A stretch of 64,000 nucleotides of DNA from Azospirillum sp. 412522 (GTDB lineage: Bacteria > Pseudomonadota > Alphaproteobacteria > Azospirillales > Azospirillaceae): contig NZ_RWIJ01000008.1 in NCBI RefSeq assembly GCF_019805165.1, forward strand, positions 100,584 to 164,583, given 5' to 3'. The position numbers and the translations under genes were made by a program. Below, piece after piece: positions 50,793-60,521 of this stretch; position 1 is the first letter of the stretch; each line of letters begins with the position of its first letter. Below the pieces are notes generated by a model that saw only the letters and a program-made list of their open reading frames with translations, did not search any database and was not told the DNA's origin.

Positions 50793-51382
50793 TCTTTCTT
50801 CGCCACCTTGATTTCAGCCGGAACGTTCTGCGGCTGGCCGTTCTTGAAATGGACGTAGGTCATGTTGAGTTTGGTAAAGGACAGCGAGAACGTCTCGTCT
50901 CCGCTGTTGTCGCCGCTGCCATTGGCGGAGACGGAATAGGATGTGACGTGGACGTCGGTCAGCACGATGGTCAGGAACTTGTCGAAGCTGATCTTGCCGC
51001 CGCTGATGTCCGACTGGGTGGCCGATACTTGCGAATCCATCGGCCGCAGGAAGTAGATCGTGGCCTCGGCACCCGGCACAGGATCCGCGAACGCCGCCTT
51101 CAGCAGCAGCGGCGAGGCCATGTCGATGGATTTGCTGAGTTCCACGCTGTCGATGCCGACCGACCGCCGCTTCGCCTGCGGCGCCACGTTGCGGTAATTG
51201 TCGTGCATCGCCGCGATGCCATAGGCGTCGTAGCCGTCGTCCTCGACCTCCGAGCCGTATTCCAGCGACCCGGCGTCGTTGGACCCGGTCTTCATGTCGA
51301 ACTTCGTGCAGAAGATCAGGTTGTCATAGCCCTGCAGCAGCGAATCGCCGGCAATGCCCGGATATTTCAGAAGAATGCGCAT
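50789..51382 (-). CDS. hcp: Hcp (TssD), T6SS inner-tube protein
   Basis: 197 residues. It begins ILLKYPGIAGDSLLQGYDNLIFCTKFD and has SVGIDSVELSKSIDMASPLLLKAAF, both of the Hcp fold, and a C-terminal strand FSLSFTKLNMTYVHF. It is longer than standard Hcp (about 160-170 residues) because of an inserted, glycine/serine-rich loop (SDISGGKISF.., SANGSGDNSGDE). Hcp stacks into the tube that carries effectors. Starts 7 bases behind tssA. Confidence 0.87.
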   Translation of the reverse strand: MRILLKYPGIAGDSLLQGYDNLIFCTKFDMKTGSNDAGSLEYGSEVEDDGYDAYGIAAMHDNYRNVAPQAKRRSVGIDSVELSKSIDMASPLLLKAAFADPVPGAEATIYFLRPMDSQVSATQSDISGGKISFDKFLTIVLTDVHVTSYSVSANGSGDNSGDETFSLSFTKLNMTYVHFKNGQPQNVPAEIKVAKKE

Positions 51383-51389
51383 GGCCCGT

Positions 51390-52508
51390 TCACTCGTCCT
51401 TCAAGCGCAGCACGGAGAACATTCGCCCGACCTCGCCGCGGTCGCCCAGCAGATCGGCGTAGAGATCCGGCAGCGAGAGCTGGCCCCAGGAGGCCGCCCG
51501 GCGGACCAGATAGGAGGTCGGGCTGTGCGGCTCCTCCTTCTCCAGATAGTCGGCGATCTGCCGGAGCATCCCATAGGCTTCCTCCCGGCTGCGCGGACCG
51601 CCGGTCCAGGCGGCCCCGGCCGGGCGTGACCTGGCGCCTTCGGCGGCAGCCTCGTCATCGGCCCCGTCGGCTTCGGACGCGGCGGCAGGGGCGACCGGTT
51701 CAAGGGCGACACCCCGTTTGCGCAAGATATCCTCCTGGAACCGGCACAACTCTTCGAGCGTGCGCTTGATGCGGGAGAAGGCGGGAGCATTGCGGCCGGC
51801 GAGCCGGTCCAGCGCCGCGCTCAGCGCGTGCGCCGCCGCCTCGGCCGCCTTCAGGCTCTCCCGCTGGGCGACGTAGAAATCCGAGGGCGTCTTCTCGACG
51901 TCCCTGACGATCCGCTCCACCGGCACTTCGCCTTCGGCGATGGCCTCCTTGTAGGCGCGCACGTCACGGCCCGCCAGCTTGCGCAGGCGCTGGGCGTTCT
52001 GCCAGTCCTGGAGCCGGAGTCCCGACTTGGCCCCCTGCTCCGGCAGCGCGATGGGCAGGGCCAGGAGGTCGCGGGACAGGCGGTCGTCCAGCCACAACAG
52101 GGGCGCGAAACGCGCCTCGGCGTCCCCGTCCTCGTCGATGCGCGGGTACAGCCCGTCCCAGAAGGCCTCGGCGAGGGCGGTGAGCATGGACAGGCCCGGC
52201 TCGATGGCGGCGGGGCCATGCTGCTGCGCCAGCGCCTGCACCAGCCAGACGGCGACCTGGAGATCCTTCGACCGGGTCGCCAGCAGATCGGTGGCCCCCG
52301 CGGCGACACCTTTCCAGTCGGCCCGCTTGACGTCGTCGGTCTGCCAGATCCCCTTGTCCGTGTCGTCGTCCATGCGCCTGGCCTCGGCCAGCGCGTCGAA
52401 ATCGGGCTCGTAGCGGATGTCCTCGCCGGCCGGGTCGTCACCCGGGATCGGCGCGAGAATCCGCTCGACGTCGATGAGAGGGCGTTCGGCTGTCTGCGCG
52501 TCGGTCAT
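51390..52508 (-). CDS. tssA: TssA (ImpA-N domain)
   Basis: 372 residues. ImpA N-terminal segments are present (ILAPIPGDDPAGEDIRYEPDFDALAEARRM, WKGVAAGATDLLATRSKDLQVAVWLVQAL, PRIDEDGDAEARFAPLLWL). A variable acidic middle and a helical end (YLEKEEPHSPTSYLVRRAASWGQLSLPDL) follow. TssA organises tail polymerisation. Start ATG 52508; 30 bases after tssM and 7 before hcp. Confidence 0.9.
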   Translation of the reverse strand: MTDAQTAERPLIDVERILAPIPGDDPAGEDIRYEPDFDALAEARRMDDDTDKGIWQTDDVKRADWKGVAAGATDLLATRSKDLQVAVWLVQALAQQHGPAAIEPGLSMLTALAEAFWDGLYPRIDEDGDAEARFAPLLWLDDRLSRDLLALPIALPEQGAKSGLRLQDWQNAQRLRKLAGRDVRAYKEAIAEGEVPVERIVRDVEKTPSDFYVAQRESLKAAEAAAHALSAALDRLAGRNAPAFSRIKRTLEELCRFQEDILRKRGVALEPVAPAAASEADGADDEAAAEGARSRPAGAAWTGGPRSREEAYGMLRQIADYLEKEEPHSPTSYLVRRAASWGQLSLPDLYADLLGDRGEVGRMFSVLRLKDE

Positions 52509-52538
52509 GGCGTTGACTGGGATCCGTTCGTTGACACG

Positions 52539-55500
52539 TCAGTAGACACGCTGGTTGGCCGGCCGCAGCAGCGGCGGCACGCCCGGCGGCGCCTGGAGGT
52601 CGAAGAAGGCGCGGTCCGTCGGGTTGACCGACGGGACGCCGGTGGCGGCCGAGGGGAAGCCCAGCCCCCCGCCCGGAAAGCCCGGCCGCGGCATGGCGCC
52701 GGCCGACGCCAGCAGCGGCGCCGACGACGGCAGATCGGGCAGCGCCACCTTCTCGTCGCGCGGCGGCTTGCCGTCGGTCACGACGGTCCGCTTGGCGCCG
52801 AGCGCCATGAAGACCCGTGTGTCCGCCCTCTTCGCATCGGGCGCAGCCACCGCACCCGGCGCGCCGGGGAGCGGAGCCGCCGTCAGCGGAACCGGAGCAT
52901 CCTGTCTGGCCTTGTCCGCGAGCTCCTTGCCGTCCCCGTCCCTGGACCCCGGCGCCAGCTTGGTCTGCGCTTCGAAGAGGAGGACCGTGTCGGTCCCGGC
53001 GGCACGATCGCGCTGCGCGGCGTTGTGCTGGCGGACCAGCGCGAACAGCGCCCAGGGACCTTCGTAGGCGAAGGTCAGCGTGGTGTCGTCCACGGCGGAC
53101 GATGCACCGACGCCGGCGACGGGCACGAGCTTGCCGTCCTTGGCCCAGCGCAGCGACACCGCGACGCGGTCGCCGGGGTACCAGCGCAACGGCGACCGTG
53201 CGCCGATGTTGGCGATGGACCCGGCCGGGGTGGACAGCTTCCACTCGATGATGTTGGTGCCGCCGGCCTCGCGGCCGCGGTTGACGCGGAACGTCGGGTC
53301 GAGCAGCAGGCCGCCGGTCTGGTCGGTGACGGTGGCGGCCATCAGCGCCGGCTTCGCCAGTGCCATCGTCTCCATGAAGCGCAGGGCGTCATGGCCGGCC
53401 GTGCCCAGCCGGGTCGCGCGGCGCAGCCCTTCGATCACGTAGCCCTGACGGACCTCGAAGGCGTCGTAGAAGGCCCGCACCATGGCGACGTCGGCCTGGC
53501 TGTCGCCGCCCGGGCCGAACGGGAACCGGCCGGCCAGCGAGGCGTTGAAGGCGGTCGCGAGCTCGGCGTAGCCCATATAGACGCGCTGGTCCACCATCAG
53601 GCGGCAGCGGTCGGCGATGGACTGCTTCAGCTCGTTGAGGCGGCTGGCGAAGAAGTCGCCGGCCTGACCGTCGAGCTGCACCGTCTCCCGGCAGGAGGCG
53701 GCGTCGATGGCGGCCACGTCGGTGGTGACGAACTTCTCCAGCGCGGCCAGCGTGCTGTTCGGGCGGGCGCCCTCATAGCGGTCGAGCTCGGCGATGATGC
53801 GCCCCCACTTGACCGAGAGGCCGGAGCCGGCGGCACCGCCCATGACCGGCTTCTCCAGGATCTCGACGACCGGCGCCGCGACGTCGCGGGTCAGCGCCAT
53901 CACCTCCTGGCGCGCGTTGCCGAGATAGAGGGCCAGCGCCGTCGGGCTCTGCTGGCCGAACAGCAGGGCGGGAACCAGCGGCCCCTCGATCCAGGCGTTC
54001 AGCGAGCGGGCATCGGGACGGTAGAGCTGGTCCTCCTCCAGCATGCGGTCGGCCTGGGCGAGCACGGCGTTGGCCTGCCGGGCGACGATGTCGCGGATGG
54101 CGTCGGCCGGCGTGGCGAGGCCGATCTGCCGGAAGCTCTGCATCGTCTCGGCCAAAACCGGGAAGGCGAGGCGCAGCGAGCGTGCGGATTCGCGGAGCTG
54201 CGTCAACCCGCCGGCGCGGTCGACGGAGCCGCCGGCCGGCGTGCCGGCCAGGGCGCGGGCGAGGATCTGCTCGACCCCGCGGCGGAGCTGGTGCTGCGCC
54301 GCGGCGCGCATGGAGGGGCGCAGGATCTGCGGGACCTGCGGCACCTCCTTGGCGTCGAACAGCAGATAGTCCTCGAGCAGCGGCGGGATCGTCTCCAAAG
54401 CCGCACGGTCCCAGCCGGTGCGGGCTGCCGGCGTCGCCGCGGTGCCCGACGCCTCGCCGGAGCGCATGAAGCGGCGGGCGGTCCAGACGGCGAGCGTCTG
54501 GCGCAGGCTCTCGGCGGCCGGGGAGAGGCGCACGGCGCCGTTCGGGCCCTGGACGAGCAGCCGTCCGATCACGGAGTCGAGCGACTTGCCGCCCGACCCG
54601 GCCTCGTCATAGCGGCGCTGCGCCAGCTCCATGATGTCGGCGCGCAGGGTCGGGCCGAACAGCTCCGACTTCTCCAGTCCGGCGAGGAGGGCGTCGAAGT
54701 CGGGCGGCAGGACCGGGCCGTCGGTGCCGATCCAGGCGCCGCGTTCCACGTTAAGGCCGCGCGCGGCCTCGTCCAGGCTCCCCAGCACCTCGGCGTAGGA
54801 GGTCGCGGCGTCGGCGCCGGTCCGGGCACCGCCGGCCAGCAGTTCGAGTTCGCTGGCGGCGACCGACAGGCGGGCCACGGCGAGGCCGCTCATGGCGAGT
54901 TCGCGCAGGTAGGCGTCGGCGAACTGACGGAAGCGGCGCGTCACGTCGGCGCGGTAGGCCGACACGTCGATCGGCCGCTGCGTGCTCGGGCCGGGGGCCG
55001 GGATGGCGCCGCCCGACGGCGGCACGTCGACGCCCCAGCCATGCAGCCGGTCGGAGAAGCCGCGCGCGCCGCCGGACCCCAGCGCGAACTCCAGCGCATC
55101 GTCGAGCGGCACGTTGGGATCGCGGGAATCGACGCTGTTGTAGGCCTTGGCGAAGCCTTCGGCTATGCCGATATCGGCGGCGAAGGCGCGCAGGCGGTCG
55201 AATTCGCTCGCACCGATCTGCACGCGCGGCGGGTCGCGGGTCAGACGGCGCAGCCGGTCCTCGGCCACGTCGCGCATCGTCGCCAGCGTCAGCCGGCGGT
55301 AGCCGACGGCCAGTGCGCGGGCCACTTCGTCGGGCACGCCGCTGATCCAGGCGGCGGGCAGCGGGATGAACGGCAGGTCCTGCGGCAGCGTCGCCATGCC
55401 CTGCACGAAACGGGCGGCGGCATCGGCGTAGGTCGGCGGCAGCGGCGCGCCAGCCTGGATGGCGGCACGCTGGTCGGAAAGCTGCTGGAGGTTCGCCGGG

Positions 55501-56741
55501 ATGTCGGACAGGATCGGCACCAGCTGGTCCGACAGCGTGTTCACCCGGTGCACGCCCATCCAGAGAATCAGAATCGCGGCGGCGGCGGCGGTGGCGGTGG
55601 CGACCGGCCAGACGTGACGGCGCAGGGCGCGGGTCGCGGCGAGCGCGCGGGTCGGCTTGGGCAGGCCGGCTTCGGGGAAGATCTTGCGGTTGAGCAGGTC
55701 GCGGCCGAAGACCGCCGGGGTTTCCGGCGCGGTGCGGCCGACGAAGTACAGGCCGCGGACGTACAGCGTCTCCTGGTAGGCGGTGCGCTTGAAGGCGGTG
55801 CCGAGCATGGCGCGCAGCGCCGCCTCCGTCCCGGTCAGCCGGTCGGTCAGCGCCACGAGCTGCGCCCCGTCCTCCTGCGGCGCCGCCCCGAAGACTTCGA
55901 GCTGGAGGGCCAGCATGCCGGCGGCGACGGACTGGAGCGCCTCGCCGACGAGATTGGGGTTGAACACCGTCTCCAGCGCGTAGGGCGACGACCAGCCCAG
56001 CATGCCGTCGCGCAGCGGTTCAGGCAGCGTCTCGGCCAGCAGCGGGAAGCCGGGAATTGCGTCGCAGCCTGTGATCACCACATAGACCGGCAGCGCCAGC
56101 CCGAGGGTGCGCTGGATCTCCCAAAGGCGGGCGTAGAGCTCGGTGCCGCGCGCGGCGGCGCGGCGGACGTCGTCGAGCTCCTCCAGCGGGATGGTCAGGA
56201 TCACGCCGTCGGCCGGCATCATGACGCGGTGGCGGGCGAGCTGGTCGAGCACCCCCTTCCACGCCACCCGCGCATCGTCGATGTCGATCACCACCGCGCG
56301 GTCGTAGAAGCGCCAGTGGAAGCCGAAGGGCCGGTCCCTGGACTCCACCGGCGGCCGCACCTCCTCGGCACAGGTCAGCAGGCCGCCGTCGTCGCCGGGA
56401 ACGACGCCGGTGCGCAGGTACCAGGGGACGAGATAGACGTTGCGCGACAGCGTCTCGCGGTAGGCGGCGAGGCCCTCGCGGAACAGGCGGCGGATGTCGC
56501 GCGCGCCGACGACGGGCAGCGCCGCGCTTACCCCGGAGGTTCCGGGCGCCGCGGCGGGATCGCCGGCGTCCGGCGCCGGCAGCGCTTTGACCTCTGGCGG
56601 CGGTTCGGCCGGCTGGCGGCCGGCGCGGACCAGGATCACCGTCATGACGACGATGATGAAGAGGACGACCAGCAGCAGCGCGGCGAAGAACCACACCTGA
56701 TGCTGCGCAATGCCCGCCAGGACGGTGCCGAGAATATCCAT
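52539..56741 (-). CDS. tssM: TssM/IcmF-type T6SS inner-membrane protein (second locus)
   Basis: 1400 residues. One clear N-terminal helix (about 17-38), a cytoplasmic IcmF domain with PADGVILTIPLEEL and LGLALPVYVVITGCDAIPGF, a further helix at about 370-390, then a long periplasmic domain ending with IcmF motifs (WYPGDRVAVSLRWAKDG, GPWALFALV). Only one N-terminal helix is obvious against the usual two. At residues 106-122 (PWYLRTGVVPGDDGG) the P-loop found in some TssM proteins is lost. Proline/glycine-rich tail. It links TssL and TssJ into the membrane complex. Confidence 0.9.
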   Translation of the reverse strand: MDILGTVLAGIAQHQVWFFAALLLVVLFIIVVMTVILVRAGRQPAEPPPEVKALPAPDAGDPAAAPGTSGVSAALPVVGARDIRRLFREGLAAYRETLSRNVYLVPWYLRTGVVPGDDGGLLTCAEEVRPPVESRDRPFGFHWRFYDRAVVIDIDDARVAWKGVLDQLARHRVMMPADGVILTIPLEELDDVRRAAARGTELYARLWEIQRTLGLALPVYVVITGCDAIPGFPLLAETLPEPLRDGMLGWSSPYALETVFNPNLVGEALQSVAAGMLALQLEVFGAAPQEDGAQLVALTDRLTGTEAALRAMLGTAFKRTAYQETLYVRGLYFVGRTAPETPAVFGRDLLNRKIFPEAGLPKPTRALAATRALRRHVWPVATATAAAAAILILWMGVHRVNTLSDQLVPILSDIPANLQQLSDQRAAIQAGAPLPPTYADAAARFVQGMATLPQDLPFIPLPAAWISGVPDEVARALAVGYRRLTLATMRDVAEDRLRRLTRDPPRVQIGASEFDRLRAFAADIGIAEGFAKAYNSVDSRDPNVPLDDALEFALGSGGARGFSDRLHGWGVDVPPSGGAIPAPGPSTQRPIDVSAYRADVTRRFRQFADAYLRELAMSGLAVARLSVAASELELLAGGARTGADAATSYAEVLGSLDEAARGLNVERGAWIGTDGPVLPPDFDALLAGLEKSELFGPTLRADIMELAQRRYDEAGSGGKSLDSVIGRLLVQGPNGAVRLSPAAESLRQTLAVWTARRFMRSGEASGTAATPAARTGWDRAALETIPPLLEDYLLFDAKEVPQVPQILRPSMRAAAQHQLRRGVEQILARALAGTPAGGSVDRAGGLTQLRESARSLRLAFPVLAETMQSFRQIGLATPADAIRDIVARQANAVLAQADRMLEEDQLYRPDARSLNAWIEGPLVPALLFGQQSPTALALYLGNARQEVMALTRDVAAPVVEILEKPVMGGAAGSGLSVKWGRIIAELDRYEGARPNSTLAALEKFVTTDVAAIDAASCRETVQLDGQAGDFFASRLNELKQSIADRCRLMVDQRVYMGYAELATAFNASLAGRFPFGPGGDSQADVAMVRAFYDAFEVRQGYVIEGLRRATRLGTAGHDALRFMETMALAKPALMAATVTDQTGGLLLDPTFRVNRGREAGGTNIIEWKLSTPAGSIANIGARSPLRWYPGDRVAVSLRWAKDGKLVPVAGVGASSAVDDTTLTFAYEGPWALFALVRQHNAAQRDRAAGTDTVLLFEAQTKLAPGSRDGDGKELADKARQDAPVPLTAAPLPGAPGAVAAPDAKRADTRVFMALGAKRTVVTDGKPPRDEKVALPDLPSSAPLLASAGAMPRPGFPGGGLGFPSAATGVPSVNPTDRAFFDLQAPPGVPPLLRPANQRVY

Positions 56742-56763
56742 GTTCCCTCTCCCCGCCCCCGCT

Positions 56764-57654
56764 TCAGCGCGTCACGCGGACGGACGCCTGCATCACGGCG
56801 TCCGCCGCGCTCGACAGGTTGGCCGTCGTCACCCACCACATCGCCTGACCGACCACGATCCACACCCCGGCCAGCGCGGCCAGCACCACGGGCCAGCGCA
56901 CGCCGCGCGCCAGCGTCCGCATCTGCCCGTCGGTCATGGTGTGGGCGTAGGTGGAGGGGATCAGCGTGCGCCCGGCCGGCAGCAGACCGGGAGCGAGCTC
57001 GGACTCGCGCCCGGCGATGAATTCGAAAAGGCGGGCGGAGAGGCTGCGAAGATGCACAGCGCCGCCGGGTTCGCGATGGCGGCCCTTGAAGCCCAGGCCG
57101 AGCAGCAGCAGGTACACCGCGGCGAGCTGCGACAGCCGGCGGTCGTTGCTGGCCAGCAGCGCCTCCATGCGGTCGAAGATGCGCTCGCCGGCGAGCCGGG
57201 TGCGGAACAGCGCCTGCTCCAGCAGCGCGGAACGCCAGACCTCCCGCCCGTTCCACTCCACGTCATGGATGAACAGGTCGTCGGCCAGCGCCGCCATGGC
57301 GTATTGCGCCTCGCGGTACTGGCTGATCATCAGCTCGGTGCCGGTGCGCGCGACCTGCGCCGCCTGGGTCTCCAGGAAGTCCTGGAGGCGGCGGATGATG
57401 ATCTCGGCATCGGGTTCGAGCGACAGCGCCGGCGTTGCCGCCCCCCCTGCCCCCGGGTGGGGCGCGAAGCCCGCGGGAGCGTGCATGGACGCCAGGGCGA
57501 GCACGTCCTCGTTCAGGAACGCCGGCAGGCTTTCTGCAGGCTCCGCCCCCGGTCCGCCGCCGGCCGGGCGGCCGGCGCGGATCGCCGCGCGGTGCCGCTG
57601 GAGCTCGCGGGAGAAGGCGAGGAAGTGATCGACCAGATCCCGGCGGTGAAGCAT
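56764..57654 (-). CDS. tssL: TssL/DotU-type inner-membrane protein (second locus)
   Basis: 296 residues. DotU helices (LEPDAEIIIRRLQDFLETQAAQVARTGTELMISQYREAQYAMAALADDLFIHDVEW, RLSQLAAVYLLLLGLGFKGR) and a C-terminal membrane helix (WPVVLAALAGVWIVVGQAMWW). No peptidoglycan-binding tail; two SPOR proteins in the operon may replace it. ATG 57654; 22 bases before tssM. Confidence 0.9.
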   Translation of the reverse strand: MLHRRDLVDHFLAFSRELQRHRAAIRAGRPAGGGPGAEPAESLPAFLNEDVLALASMHAPAGFAPHPGAGGAATPALSLEPDAEIIIRRLQDFLETQAAQVARTGTELMISQYREAQYAMAALADDLFIHDVEWNGREVWRSALLEQALFRTRLAGERIFDRMEALLASNDRRLSQLAAVYLLLLGLGFKGRHREPGGAVHLRSLSARLFEFIAGRESELAPGLLPAGRTLIPSTYAHTMTDGQMRTLARGVRWPVVLAALAGVWIVVGQAMWWVTTANLSSAADAVMQASVRVTR

Positions 57655-57669
57655 CGTGCCAATCCTCGC

Positions 57670-59013
57670 TCAGGCCGTGACGAACAGCGTGATCTCGGCG
57701 GGCCGGAAGCGGCTGCCGATGCTGTCGGGGTTCCAGATCTCCAGCCGTTCGCCGGGGACGATGTAGCGGGGGTCAACCACCACCTCGAACGGCACGACGC
57801 CGCGCGGCGCGGCGACGCCGGACTCGCCGCTGTCGTCCAGCGCGATGCGGTCCGCGCCCTTCACGCGCAGGCCGGAGAGCGTCTCCAGCTTGGAATGGGA
57901 GGCGACGATGCAGTTCTCCATCCAGGCCGCGACCTCGCCCACGGTCGAGGCGGCCGGGCCGCGCACGCCGATGACCAGCCGGCCCTTCAGCCAGGCCTCC
58001 TCCATCACCAGACCGAACATGCCGGCCTCGAAGGTGAAGGGGATGCGGGCCACACCCTCCTTGACGCGGTCGATCATGCGCAGGATGAAGTCGCGCACCT
58101 CGCCGTAGGCCGCCATCGGGTCGTCATGGTCGTAGCGCGACAGCTTGGCGGGCACGGCGCCGTTGGCGAAGGCCGAAAGGTGGCCGGCCAGCGTGCACAG
58201 CGACAGGTAAACGTCGAACGGGTGGCAGACGCCGACGGCGAGCTGCGCCTCCAGCGGCGGCAGTCCGGTGACGAGGCTGCGGATTTCCGTGCGGGCGGCG
58301 TCGGCCAGTTCCGTCGCGGCATTGCCGGTGCCGACGCCGGAGCGTTCCGCCAGGAACAGCGCCTTCTCGCGCACGCGGCGCACGATCTCCCCTCCCAGGC
58401 GGCCGAGCGCCGAGTTGGCGGCCACCGACAGCATCGGCGGCACGAAGTCGGTCAGCACGAAGGCGTCGTTGCGGAAGGTCGCCCGGGCGACGGGCATCGA
58501 CACGAACTTCTGCGGCGGCTTCTGGTTCGGGCCGGTGGTGGCGAACAGGGCCAGACGCGGGCGCAGGCGGGCGATGGCCACCTCCTCGCCGCCGTTGAGA
58601 TCGGGAACCGGGCGCCCCTCCACCGAGAGGAAGCGCGAGATCTCGCCGGGCCCCGGCGCCCGGTCGGCGAGCGCCTGCGGGACGACCAGATGGATGGTGA
58701 TCTGCGTCTGGCCGACCGGGTCGGCGTAGGCGGAGATGTCCACCTCCAGCGGCTCGCTGTTGTCGCCGGCATAATGGACGACCAGCCCGTCGGGCATGAT
58801 CGCCTCCAGTTCGCGGATGCGCACCAGACCGGACACCAGGTTCACGCGGTCGACCTGGAGATGCACGACGCCCCAGTGGAAGGGACGGGCATTGCCGGCG
58901 TGGTAGGTCAGCAACCGCTCATTGCGCAGGGCCTGCTGCTGGAAGTGCTGCGGGGCCAGCAGCATGCCGTCGTACCACGCGATGGCCTCGGGGATGTCGC
59001 GCGCCTCGGTCAT
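57670..59013 (-). CDS. tssK: TssK, T6SS baseplate component
   Basis: 447 residues. N-terminus AIAWYDGMLLAPQHFQQQALRNERLLTYH is the TssK/ImpJ signature; the middle repeats of beta strands (LVRIRELEAIMPDGLVVHY) and the C-terminal region (VVDPRYIVPGERLEIWNPD) are also typical. It connects baseplate and membrane complex. 27 bases behind tssJ and 15 before tssL. Confidence 0.92.
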   Translation of the reverse strand: MTEARDIPEAIAWYDGMLLAPQHFQQQALRNERLLTYHAGNARPFHWGVVHLQVDRVNLVSGLVRIRELEAIMPDGLVVHYAGDNSEPLEVDISAYADPVGQTQITIHLVVPQALADRAPGPGEISRFLSVEGRPVPDLNGGEEVAIARLRPRLALFATTGPNQKPPQKFVSMPVARATFRNDAFVLTDFVPPMLSVAANSALGRLGGEIVRRVREKALFLAERSGVGTGNAATELADAARTEIRSLVTGLPPLEAQLAVGVCHPFDVYLSLCTLAGHLSAFANGAVPAKLSRYDHDDPMAAYGEVRDFILRMIDRVKEGVARIPFTFEAGMFGLVMEEAWLKGRLVIGVRGPAASTVGEVAAWMENCIVASHSKLETLSGLRVKGADRIALDDSGESGVAAPRGVVPFEVVVDPRYIVPGERLEIWNPDSIGSRFRPAEITLFVTA

Positions 59014-59040
59014 GCCGGCCTCCGGTGAGTGGCGAATTCG

Positions 59041-59478
59041 TCAGGGAGCAAGTTCGACACCTTTATCGCCGGCGATGAGGGAGAGCGTGCGCGTGTCGGG
59101 CACGCGCAGCCGGTGCGGTCCGGGGGTGGCGTAGTTGGCGAAGACGAGGATCGCCCAGGCCGCCTCCCGGTCCGAAGGGAGCTTGGCCTCGAGCTTCTGG
59201 CCGGGCACCAGCTCCCAGCTCTCGATGTCCAGGGTCGAGGGGTGGTCGCGCCGGTACTGCTCGCGCTTGGCGAACCAGTCGGCGGCGGTGAGGGTCGCCA
59301 GCTGATCGACGAGCGCCTTGTCCCGGATCGACACCAGGTCGATGGCGACCGGCGTGCTGTCGTTGGCGGCGGGCGCCACGTTGAAGGATACGGTGTTCAG
59401 CCAGGCGGCCGGCTTGTCGGCGCAGGCGCCGAGAAGCAGGACGAGGGCGAGGGCCGCGTGGGAACGTCGAAGGGACAT
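59041..59478 (-). CDS. tssJ: TssJ-type outer-membrane lipoprotein (second locus)
   Basis: 145 residues with lipobox VLLLGAC. The mature part has STPVAIDLVSIRDKALVDQL, ADWFAKREQY, ESWELVPGQKLEAKL and WAILVFANYATPG, the order also seen in the first module. Its ATG overlaps the SPOR gene stop by one base (TGATG). Confidence 0.88.
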   Translation of the reverse strand: MSLRRSHAALALVLLLGACADKPAAWLNTVSFNVAPAANDSTPVAIDLVSIRDKALVDQLATLTAADWFAKREQYRRDHPSTLDIESWELVPGQKLEAKLPSDREAAWAILVFANYATPGPHRLRVPDTRTLSLIAGDKGVELAP

Positions 59479-60266
59479 CAGGACCGTCCTCCCGGCTCGG
59501 CTAGGGTGACGACGGTGCCGGCGACGCCGCTGGACCGCTTGATGGCGTCCACGGCGGCGGTCGCCTCGTCGGAGGTGGCGAAATGCCCGCTGCGCACGGC
59601 GTAGGGCGTCGTGGTTCCGGCATCGGGCGCGTACGCCACGGCCGCCGCGACCCCTCGTTGGCCCGCGGCGGCGGCGAAGCTCTCGGCGTTGGCCTGATTG
59701 GCAAAGCGGCCCAGTTCGACCGCGAAGCTGCGCACGGGGGGCGCGGCGCCCGCCGTGGTCGCTTCATCGAGTCCGTTGGAGAGGCGGTTTCTGACGCCAT
59801 TCTCGACGCCGTAGGACAGCTTGCTGCGCGCCTGGAAGGAGGCGCGCTTCACGGCCTTGGCCGCCGGGGCGGCCATCCAAGAGGGGAGGAAACGGCCGGC
59901 GGCGGCGAGCGTCCCCTTCGCCACCGGGTCCAACACCGCCCCCGCCACGCCGGAAACGGTTTCCGCGGCGCCGTCGGCGCTGGCCCTGACGGCCTGTTCG
60001 GTCTCGAACCGGCGTGAGACGGCGCCCATGCCCACGGTGTCGGCGACGCCGGCGAACTGCTCCCCGCCGGCCTGCCCGGCGGCCGGACGGCCACCGGCGG
60101 GGCCGGCGGTATCGGGGGCAGTCCCGGCGGCGACCTGCACGGCCGGACGCGGCCCCATCGTCGCCACCGCAAGTCCGACGCCCAGCAGCATGGCGAGCAG
60201 CATGAGCACGACGACACCGATGGCCAGCCCGGCCACCTGTCCCCGTCCCAGCGTAATCGTCGTCAT
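59478..60266 (-). CDS. SPOR-domain protein, T6SS-linked (first)
   Basis: 262 residues. One N-terminal helix (VAGLAIGVVVLMLLAMLLGVGLAVA), an alanine-rich linker, and a C-terminal SPOR domain (AVELGRFANQANAESFAAAAGQRGVAAAVAYAP.., YAVRSGHFATSDEATAAVDAIK). SPOR domains bind denuded glycan at septa. It could anchor the T6SS complex in peptidoglycan in place of a TssL extension. ATG 60266. Confidence 0.78.
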   Translation of the reverse strand: MTTITLGRGQVAGLAIGVVVLMLLAMLLGVGLAVATMGPRPAVQVAAGTAPDTAGPAGGRPAAGQAGGEQFAGVADTVGMGAVSRRFETEQAVRASADGAAETVSGVAGAVLDPVAKGTLAAAGRFLPSWMAAPAAKAVKRASFQARSKLSYGVENGVRNRLSNGLDEATTAGAAPPVRSFAVELGRFANQANAESFAAAAGQRGVAAAVAYAPDAGTTTPYAVRSGHFATSDEATAAVDAIKRSSGVAGTVVTLAEPGGRS

Positions 60267-60521
60267 GGCCGTCGCATCCCCAGCGAAATACCGTTCCCGG
60301 AGCCCGTCGGCCCGGATCGTGCCAATTGAAGCATCAAGCCGCCGGAATCCCGCTCCCTGTCTGGTTCGTTCTGGCGTAGTCCGCGGAGACCGACCGGACG
60401 CCGTCCCGAAGCCTTATTACCGGCATGGGCGAAAGTCGGGATCCTGAGCGTTCCCACGGGGTTGAGGCATACATCCAATGTGGAGCATTCATCTTCCGCC
60501 AGACATGCGGAAGACCGCCGC

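Noticed and set aside
51828..57020. 1730-codon plus-strand open frame opposite TssA and TssM
   Set aside because: Length arises from high GC in the third codon position; the minus strand encodes TssM and TssA, which are clear.
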